5,343 bases of DNA from Lysobacteraceae bacterium (GTDB taxonomy: Bacteria > Pseudomonadota > Gammaproteobacteria > Xanthomonadales > Xanthomonadaceae). The stretch spans positions 1 to 5,343 of the forward strand of contig JAGNNB010000239.1 of assembly GCA_017990865.1 (NCBI GenBank), in the 5' to 3' direction. The first letter of the stretch is position 1, and every line of letters starts with the position of its first letter. The notes below the pieces were generated by a model, which worked only from the letters and a program-made list of their open reading frames with translations, did not search any database and had not been told where the DNA came from. This document shows positions 1-4,843 of the stretch, piece after piece. Both the position numbers and the translations under genes were made by a program.

Positions 1-211
1 CGCCGACCCATGCGCCGAACAGCAGCGGCAGCGTTCGCAACAGCCCGAAGCGCAGACTCGCCCATAAGGCGGGCAGCGCCAACACCGCTTGGCACACATA
101 AAACCCGATGGCCGAGTCGAAGGGTTCGAAACGCCCGGACAACACGCCCGCGATGGGCCAACTGGCCGCGCCGACGAGGCATCCGCACACGAACAGCCAG
201 AATAATTTCAT
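1..211 (-). CDS. Small hydrophobic membrane protein, unknown function (partial, C-terminus beyond window)
   Basis: An open frame starts at ATG 211-209 and stays open to the left edge, giving 70 residues without a stop. It is strongly hydrophobic: residues 2-24 (FWLFVCGCLVG...) form a first membrane segment. A second hydrophobic stretch begins near residue 38 (FYVCQAVLALPALWASL) and runs into a third near the edge (LLRTLPLLFGAWVG). An inner-membrane protein with at least two helices is therefore likely. I do not recognise the family. The start is well supported: a TGAGGA Shine-Dalgarno overlaps the TGA stop of the upstream DegV-fusion gene, four bases before the ATG, and the gap between the genes is 7 nt. 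This implies one transcript and probably coupled translation. A role linked to the fusion protein, for example in lipid or fatty-acid handling at the membrane, is only an inference from this arrangement. Antisense frames over the same DNA are Arg-rich and look like shadows. Confidence 0.6.
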   Translation of the reverse strand, partial: MKLFWLFVCGCLVGAASWPIAGVLSGRFEPFDSAIGFYVCQAVLALPALWASLRFGLLRTLPLLFGAWVG

Positions 212-221
212 CGCATCCTCA
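212..221 (-). promoter_or_regulatory. Ribosome binding site overlapping the upstream stop codon
   Basis: On the minus strand the order is TGA (stop of the DegV fusion), GGATGCG, then ATG. TGAGGA at 221-216 matches the Shine-Dalgarno consensus at 4 nt spacing from the ATG at 211-209. Its overlap with the stop codon is typical of translationally coupled genes. A nearer ATG at 216-214 is followed by TGA after one codon, so it cannot be the start. Confidence 0.55.
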
Positions 222-2129
222 GCGCGGCGCCGGTTGCAGCGACACCACCAGCGTGCCGCGCCCCGCGTGCGCGCCGAGCGCGGGGCCGGTTTCGACGAGA
301 TGGAGTTCGTCGACGTGCACGAGGCGTGCATCGAATTGCGCGCGCAGCGCCGTCGCCAATCGCACCGCATCCTCGCGGGCATCGCAATGGCCCACGATCG
401 CGCGCAAGCGTAAATCCTGTGCGCCGGCCGCGTTTCGCAGCGCGGCGACCGCGCGATTAGCGACATAGCGCGCGAACGCTTCCGGTGCCTTGGCTTTCGC
501 CACCAATCCGCCGGCCACGCCGAGTCGTCCATCCGCCCGCACGCTGGCGATCGGCGTGAGCCCGGTGAACCGCACTGCCGGCGCGGCCCAACGCGGAATG
601 CGTCCGCCGCGCACCGCATGGCTGATATCGCGGATGATCGCCCAGGTCAGCGTGAGCGGGCGCAGTCGCTCCAGTTCGCGCACGATCGCATCCGCATCGG
701 CGCCGGTTGCGGCCAGTTCGGCCGCGCGCCACGCCAACAAGGCTTGGCCGCCGGCCGCATTCGCGCTGTCGAACACACGGACATCGCCGCCTTCGATCCG
801 CGCCGCCGCATGTTCGGCCGATTGCAGCGTGCCGGAGACCGCACGCGATAGACCGACATACACCGTCGCCGGCCGATGCGAGCGGAGGAAATCGAAAGTG
901 CGGCGGAAATCGCCCGGCGGCGGTTGACTGGTGCGCGGCAGTTGTCGCGAGGCGGCCATGCGCCGATAGAACTCGCCGGTCGCCAGACCGATCTTGTCGA
1001 GATAGTCCCGCCCGTCCAGATCCACGCGAACCGGCACCACGTGCAGACCGTAGCGCTCGGCGATCGCGTCGGGCAGGTCGGCGGCGCTATCGGTCACCAC
1101 CGCGACCAGGCGTTTCTGTTCGAGGCTGCGCGATTGCAGCAGCATGTCGTCGGCTTTCATGCCTTCGACGGTGGCCAAGCCTGCGCAGGCGTCGAACAAG
1201 GCCTGCGGATCGGCGACGTGCGCATGCACGCGCATGCGGCGCTCGCCGCCGGCCAGCACCGTGGAATCCGCGTCGATCGCCGCCAGCGCCGCACGCAGCG
1301 CCTCGCGCTCGATCGGCGCGGCGTCAGCGTCGGCCAACAGCAAGCATTCGGTGCACCAACGGCGCTGCGGATCGACATCGTCGTGCGCCGGATGGACGTC
1401 GCCGTCCAGCGTCTCGTTCGCGGCCGCCACCGGCGCGCGCAGTCGGGTCGCGCGCGGACCGGTCTCCACGAATTCGGCGATGCCTTCCAGCAGATCGACG
1501 AAGCCCTGCGCGCCGGCATCGACCACGCCGGCTTTCTGCAACAGCGCCATTTGCTGCGGTGTGCGCGCCAACGCGCTGCGTGCGTGCGCCAGCCCGCGCG
1601 CGAAGCTGCCGCGCACATCGCTGGGCTTGGCGTCGCGCAGTTGCGCGGCGGCTTCGTGCATGGCGTCCGCGAAGCTGTCGATCACGCTGATGATCGTGCC
1701 TTCCACCGGCTTGGCCAGGGCATTGCGGGCGCTGGCGGCGCCGTGCCGCACCGCCGCCGCCAGCGCGGCCGCGTCCAGCACCGGACGCGATCGCGCATGT
1801 TCGGCCACGCCGTGCAGAAACTGCGCCAGGATTGCGCCGGAATTGCCCCGTGCTCCGTCGATGGCGTCGTCGCCGATCCTGCGCAGCAACTCGCCGATAT
1901 GCCGGCTCCGACGACTCAAGGCGCCGTTAAGCACGCTGCCGAGAGTGAAGGCCAGATTGTTGCCGGTATCGCCGTCGGCGACCGGGAAGACGTTGATTTT
2001 ATTGAGCCCATCGCGGGAGGCGATGACGCGCCTCGCCCCTGCGATCAACGCCCGGCGCAAGGCCGGGGCGGTCAGGGCAGTCGGGTGCGTGGTCGGGCCG
2101 GAGGCGGGGAAGAGGTCGTAGGCGCTCAC
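219..2129 (-). CDS. DhaL (FakA-like kinase) - DegV (FakB-like) fusion protein, putative one-chain fatty acid kinase
   Basis: This 636-residue protein combines two modules that Firmicutes usually encode separately. Residues ~23-220 are a DhaL kinase domain. They carry NVFPVADGDTGNN (47-59, with the Mg/ATP-binding Asp residues D52 and D54), GARGNSG (92-98), PVEGT (141-145) and AGVVDAGAQGF (200-210). Residues ~255-335 match the FakA middle domain: WCTEC (258-262) and an HAH motif (302-304) correspond to its Cys and His-x-His zinc site. Residues ~339-630 are a complete DegV/FakB lipid-binding domain: TDSAADLP (346-353), TSQPPPGDF (400-408), SGT (432-434), RGGRI (507-511) and GAHAGRGTL (619-627). 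By family knowledge FakA phosphorylates fatty acids held by FakB, giving acyl-phosphate for phospholipid synthesis; function here is inferred and cytosolic. The GTG at 2129 is the first conventional start after an in-frame TAG and lacks a clear Shine-Dalgarno. The gene probably forms an operon with the downstream membrane protein. Annotation pipelines may name it simply DegV family protein. Confidence 0.92.
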   Translation of the reverse strand: MSAYDLFPASGPTTHPTALTAPALRRALIAGARRVIASRDGLNKINVFPVADGDTGNNLAFTLGSVLNGALSRRSRHIGELLRRIGDDAIDGARGNSGAILAQFLHGVAEHARSRPVLDAAALAAAVRHGAASARNALAKPVEGTIISVIDSFADAMHEAAAQLRDAKPSDVRGSFARGLAHARSALARTPQQMALLQKAGVVDAGAQGFVDLLEGIAEFVETGPRATRLRAPVAAANETLDGDVHPAHDDVDPQRRWCTECLLLADADAAPIEREALRAALAAIDADSTVLAGGERRMRVHAHVADPQALFDACAGLATVEGMKADDMLLQSRSLEQKRLVAVVTDSAADLPDAIAERYGLHVVPVRVDLDGRDYLDKIGLATGEFYRRMAASRQLPRTSQPPPGDFRRTFDFLRSHRPATVYVGLSRAVSGTLQSAEHAAARIEGGDVRVFDSANAAGGQALLAWRAAELAATGADADAIVRELERLRPLTLTWAIIRDISHAVRGGRIPRWAAPAVRFTGLTPIASVRADGRLGVAGGLVAKAKAPEAFARYVANRAVAALRNAAGAQDLRLRAIVGHCDAREDAVRLATALRAQFDARLVHVDELHLVETGPALGAHAGRGTLVVSLQPAPR

Positions 2130-2200
2130 GCCGCGAGTCTGCCGGAACCGACGGCGTTCGGGTGTTGCGCCGCAGCAGGCGTCGTTCTGCAGACAGTCAT
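2126..2200 (-). CDS. Possible 24-codon leader ORF overlapping the fusion-gene start
   Basis: ATG at 2200-2198 opens a 24-codon frame (MTVCRTTPAAAQ...) whose TGA at 2128-2126 overlaps the GTG start of the DegV fusion as GTGA. AGGAG lies one base before this ATG, which is closer than a normal Shine-Dalgarno. A minus-strand -10-like TATACC sits just upstream, so a transcript could begin almost at the ATG and be near-leaderless. The fusion gene's own start has no obvious ribosome site, so coupling through this short frame is plausible. The peptide resembles no family I know. The frame could be chance, since the same reading frame extends further upstream over the divergent gene. Confidence 0.25.
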   Translation of the reverse strand: MTVCRTTPAAAQHPNAVGSGRLAA

Positions 2201-2216
2201 TCTCCTAGGGTATAGT
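2188..2216 (+). promoter_or_regulatory. Putative sigma-70 promoter for the small secreted protein gene
   Basis: TATAGT at 2211-2216 matches five of six bases of the -10 consensus and lies in the only locally AT-rich patch of the divergent intergenic region. At 17 bp spacing the -35 position holds TGCAGA (2188-2193), a weak match, so activator dependence or a weak promoter is possible. The predicted start near 2223 would give a leader of about 36 nt before the ATG at 2259. Confidence 0.45.
2209..2214 (-). promoter_or_regulatory. Possible -10 element for the minus-strand operon, overlapping the plus-strand -10
   Basis: Read on the minus strand, the AT-rich patch gives TATACC, a partial -10 match. 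It shares its TATA core with the plus-strand TATAGT. The nearest -35-like box, TTGGCC (2239-2234), is 19 bp away, which is long. This is the best minus-strand candidate in the 129-bp gap, but it is weak. Confidence 0.25.
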
Positions 2217-2258
2217 CGCCGTTCATTCGGGCCGGCCAAGGCCCACAGTGGACCTCCC

Positions 2259-2543
2259 ATGAGCCGCCGTCTCGCCCTCGCCTTGTTGCTCCCGCTGGCG
2301 TTCGCCAGCTCGCACCTGTTGGCCAAGACCTCGGCCCTCGTCGGCAACGACGATGCGGTGGCCGAGGTCGACAGCGTCGGTGGGGAAGCCGAAGAAGCGC
2401 CGCCGTCGCCGAAACCCGCGGCCAAGCGCGCTGCGCAAAGCGCTCCCGCGAAGGCCAAGCCGCAAACCACGCAATATCGCGACCAGCCCAACGCCAAGCA
2501 GGCGCCGCGCTGGCATCGCTTCATCCCGGGCATGATCCGCTGA
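2259..2543 (+). CDS. Small secreted/periplasmic Ala-Pro-Lys-rich protein, unknown function
   Basis: This 94-residue protein begins MSRRLALALLLPLAF, a classic Sec signal peptide: an Arg-Arg n-region, a hydrophobic core at residues 5-15, and a likely cleavage after the LLA at 20-22. The mature part has an acidic segment (NDDAVAEVDSVGGEAEEAP, ~30-48). A low-complexity Ala/Pro/Lys linker that is probably disordered follows (~49-70). The protein ends with a compact motif, RWHRFIPGMIR, at residues 84-94. The contrast between a featureless linker and an aromatic/Gly/Met tail suggests the tail is the conserved functional piece; from memory, similar short xanthomonad proteins end in WHSFLPGMF-like motifs, which I cannot verify here. 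Start choice rests on the signal peptide beginning exactly at ATG 2259 and on GTGGA (2248-2252) six bases before it. The same frame stays open far upstream, but only as an antisense shadow of the fusion gene. No function is assigned. Confidence 0.75.
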   Translation: MSRRLALALLLPLAFASSHLLAKTSALVGNDDAVAEVDSVGGEAEEAPPSPKPAAKRAAQSAPAKAKPQTTQYRDQPNAKQAPRWHRFIPGMIR

Positions 2544-2556
2544 GCGCGATGCGCTG

Positions 2557-2580
2557 AGGGCGCCCGCCCTTCGATTTTCT
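2557..2580 (+). terminator. Weak intrinsic-terminator-like hairpin
   Basis: AGGGC (2557-2561) and GCCCT (2566-2570) form a 5-bp GC-rich stem with a GCCC loop, followed by TCGATTTTCT. The T-run is short and interrupted, so termination may be partial and allow read-through into mtfA, which starts 14 nt after the T-run. A second small inverted repeat, GCGC-GAT-GCGC (2544-2554), lies just before it. Confidence 0.4.
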
Positions 2581-2593
2581 CTGACGTACTCGT

Positions 2594-3394
2594 GTGCGCT
2601 GGTTACAAGGACTGTTCGGCGGCGCTCGCCGCGACTCTCTCGACGATTCGCTCTGGCGCGATAGCTGCGAGGGCTTGCTGTGGTTGTCGTCGATGGACGC
2701 GACGCGGCGCGAGCGTTTACGCGAACTCAGCACGCGTTTCCTGCGCGAAAAGACCATCTCGCCGATCGGCGAATTGACGCTCGACGATCGCGATCGCGTG
2801 CGGCTCGCTGCGTTGTGTTGTCTGCCCTTGCTCGAGTTCGGCGCCGAAGGTCTGCACGGCTGGTCGGAGTTGATCGTCTATCCGGAGGCGTTCCGCGTGC
2901 ATCGCGAGGATGTCGACGACGACGAGGTGCAGCACGAGTGGGAAGACGAATTGATCGGCGAGGCCTGGGAGGCCGGGCCGCTTATATTGTCCTGGACCGA
3001 TGTGCTGGCCGACATCGCCTCGCCTTGGAAGGGGCTGTGTCTGCCGGTGCACGAAATGGCGCACAAGCTCGACGCGTTGGACGGCGAGATGGACGGCACG
3101 CCGCCGCTGCCGCGCGAATGGCAACGCGCGTGGGCGCGGGATTTCGAGCGCGAATACGCCGTGTTCGCGGCGGCGGTGGATCGCGACGAGGACACCGCGA
3201 TCGATCCTTACGCGGCCGAGTCGCCGGAAGAATTCTTCGCGGTGTGCAGCGAATACCATTTCGCCGCGCCGCGGTTGTTGCGCGAAACCTTGCCGGCGGT
3301 GGCGGAACATTTGCGCAAGTTCTACGGCGAATCGCCCGCGCCGCCGTGCGATCACGATGCCGACCTCAAAGCCCCGGCGGCAACGCCACGCTGA
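2594..3394 (+). CDS. mtfA: MtfA-family zinc-dependent peptidase (M90)
   Basis: The 266-residue product matches MtfA over its whole length (E. coli MtfA is about 265 residues). Landmarks are RFLREK (48-53), CCLPLLEFG (75-83), WSELIVYPEAF (90-100), GPLILSW (128-134), the zinc motif HEMAHKLD (153-160) and SPEEFFAVCSEYHF (210-223). By alignment with E. coli MtfA, H153 and H157 bind zinc, E154 is the catalytic base and E213 is the third ligand, so the active site looks intact. In E. coli the cytosolic enzyme is an aminopeptidase-like protease that also binds the repressor Mlc and relieves ptsG repression. Whether a partner exists here cannot be seen. GTG 2594 is the first start after an in-frame TGA at 2582-2584, and there is no clear Shine-Dalgarno. 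The 3' end overlaps the convergent phoQ by 29 bp. The last ~18 residues are a low-complexity tail beyond the conserved domain. Confidence 0.93.
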   Translation: MRWLQGLFGGARRDSLDDSLWRDSCEGLLWLSSMDATRRERLRELSTRFLREKTISPIGELTLDDRDRVRLAALCCLPLLEFGAEGLHGWSELIVYPEAFRVHREDVDDDEVQHEWEDELIGEAWEAGPLILSWTDVLADIASPWKGLCLPVHEMAHKLDALDGEMDGTPPLPREWQRAWARDFEREYAVFAAAVDRDEDTAIDPYAAESPEEFFAVCSEYHFAAPRLLRETLPAVAEHLRKFYGESPAPPCDHDADLKAPAATPR

Positions 3395-4772
3395 ATTTCG
3401 CGCCGCCGAGTTCTTCGGAGACGCCGACGTCGAGTTCGCCGCGGTAGCCGCGCACGATGTCCTGCACGATCGCCAAACCGATGCCGTGGCCTTGCACGCG
3501 TTCGTCGCCGCGCACGCCGCGTTGCAACACCAGGCCGATGCGATCCTGCGGAATGCCCGGGCCGTCGTCCTCGACCATCAGCACCAAGCCCGGACGCCGG
3601 TTGGGCGCGCTTTCGCCGACGCGCGCGGTCAGCAGCACGCGACTGCTCGCCCATTTGAAGGCGTTTTCGAGCAGATTGCCCAGCAGTTCCTGCAAATCGC
3701 CGCGTTCGCCGTAGAAACGCGCGCCGGCGGCGATTTCGAATTCGCACAGCACGCCTTTGCGCGCGTACACCTTTTCCAACCCGCGCACGATGTCTTCGGC
3801 GTCGGGTTCGATCGCCAGCGGCGCGGCGAAGAGTTTGTGGCCGGCGGAGGCGGCGCGACTCAGTTGATAACCGACGATGTCGTTCATGCGCTTGAGCTGT
3901 TCGCCCAAGTCCTGGCGCAATTCGGCGTCGTCGGTGGCGTTGTCCAAGCGCGTATGCAACACCGCGAGCGGCGTTTTCAGGCTGTGCGCGAGGTCGGCGA
4001 GGATGTTGCGCTGACGTTCGAGGTTTTCGCGCTCGCTTTCGATGAAGGCGTTGATGCTGTCGGCCAGCGGCGCCAATTCGCGCGGGTATTTCGCGCTCAT
4101 GCGGCTGGCGTTGCCCTGCTGCACGCGTTTGAGTTCGCCGGTCATCGCACGCACCGGGCCGAGGACCCAACGCAGAATCACCACCAGCAACAGCATCAGC
4201 ACCGTCGCCACGCCGCCCAGATAGCCCCACAGCGCGCGCCGGAAACGCGACAGTTGGTTATCGAGGTTTTGCGTGTCTTCGAGAATGTGGACGGTGTAAG
4301 GAATCTCGTCGGACAGATCGTCGCCCGGCCAGACCAAGCCGAAGCTATAGCGATACACCCTGCTCTCGCGACCGTTGGCCCGGATCATCGCCAACGGGCC
4401 TTCGAAACGCGTTTCGTTCGCCGCCAGGAGCGGCCCGGGTTGCGGCAATTCGGGGCCGTGCGCGGAGTCCGATTCCCATTGCGCGTGCGGCAGCACGATC
4501 TGCACGTACAGGCCGCTGCCGGGGCGCTTTAAACGCGGGTCGGGAATGCGGTCTTCGAACGGCGGCACCAAACCGCCGCCGCGACCGAATTCGGTCGCAT
4601 CGGCGTAGTACAAGGCGAAATCGCGCAAGTGTTCGCGAAGTTCGGCTTCGGCGGTGCGGATGAAGGCGCGATCCAGCGCGTAACCCGCCAGCGCGAGAAA
4701 GGCGCACAAGCCCATGCCCGCCGCCAACAACTGTCGCGTCTGTAGCGAGCGCGGGCGTTTGCTATCGGGCAT
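3366..4772 (-). CDS. phoQ: PhoQ-like sensor histidine kinase
   Basis: This is an inner-membrane sensor kinase of 468 residues from the ATG at 4772. In order it has TM1 (~15-34), a periplasmic sensor (~36-182), TM2 (~183-204), HAMP (~203-255), the H-box LADLAHSLKTPLAVL with phospho-acceptor H263, the N-box NLLENAFKW (366-374), G1 EDDGPGIP (401-408) and G2 GHGIGLAIV (428-436). The HSLKTPLA form of the H-box and the placement beside phoP mark it as PhoQ rather than a generic EnvZ-like kinase. All catalytic motifs are present. A GTG at 4793, seven codons upstream and just after an in-frame TGA (4799-4797), could be the start instead (475 residues). I prefer the ATG because MPDSKRPRSLQ leads straight into TM1. 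Neither has a strong Shine-Dalgarno. The gene follows phoP after 71 nt (or 50 nt) and should be cotranscribed. The periplasmic domain has only a small acidic cluster, GDDLSDE (150-156), unlike the larger acidic patch of enteric PhoQ. Confidence 0.9.
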   Translation of the reverse strand: MPDSKRPRSLQTRQLLAAGMGLCAFLALAGYALDRAFIRTAEAELREHLRDFALYYADATEFGRGGGLVPPFEDRIPDPRLKRPGSGLYVQIVLPHAQWESDSAHGPELPQPGPLLAANETRFEGPLAMIRANGRESRVYRYSFGLVWPGDDLSDEIPYTVHILEDTQNLDNQLSRFRRALWGYLGGVATVLMLLLVVILRWVLGPVRAMTGELKRVQQGNASRMSAKYPRELAPLADSINAFIESERENLERQRNILADLAHSLKTPLAVLHTRLDNATDDAELRQDLGEQLKRMNDIVGYQLSRAASAGHKLFAAPLAIEPDAEDIVRGLEKVYARKGVLCEFEIAAGARFYGERGDLQELLGNLLENAFKWASSRVLLTARVGESAPNRRPGLVLMVEDDGPGIPQDRIGLVLQRGVRGDERVQGHGIGLAIVQDIVRGYRGELDVGVSEELGGAKFSVALPPGL

Positions 4773-4843
4773 CCGCGCTGCCCCGCGGCTCACGACTCAT
4801 CGGCGCATCCGTATTGCTTCGGTTGTCGGCGGCCGACCGTCGC

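Larger units (their letters stand above)
2130..2258. other. Divergent intergenic region between the DegV fusion and the small secreted protein
   Basis: This 129-bp gap separates two divergent genes and must contain the promoters for both, unless transcription enters from outside. It holds the overlapping TATA-core -10 boxes near 2209-2216, the palindromes CCTAGG (2204-2209) and CTGCAG (2187-2192), and the 24-codon frame described separately. I see no convincing dyad operator. Confidence 0.6.

Noticed and set aside
10..468. Plus-strand open frames at the left edge
   Set aside because: They are Arg/Ser/Ala-rich translations antisense to the membrane protein and to the end of the DegV domain, with no start-site or family support.
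876..2258. Long plus-strand open frame antisense to the DegV fusion, continuing into the small secreted protein frame
   Set aside because: It mirrors high-GC codon structure on the opposite strand, its Arg/Ala/Gln/His-rich product has no recognisable domain, and the minus-strand frame has full DhaL and DegV motifs. Only the part from ATG 2259, with its signal peptide, is kept.
3000..4532. A 510-codon plus-strand open frame across mtfA and antisense to phoQ
   Set aside because: The product is a His/Ala/Gln/Arg-rich shadow with no domain, while both overlapped genes show complete family motifs in their own frames.
4825..4837. GTCGG-CGG-CCGAC hairpin in the phoP-phoQ gap
   Set aside because: The stem is only 5 bp with a 3-nt loop and has no T-run. 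Such inverted repeats are expected by chance in GC-rich DNA, so it was not called a terminator or processing site.
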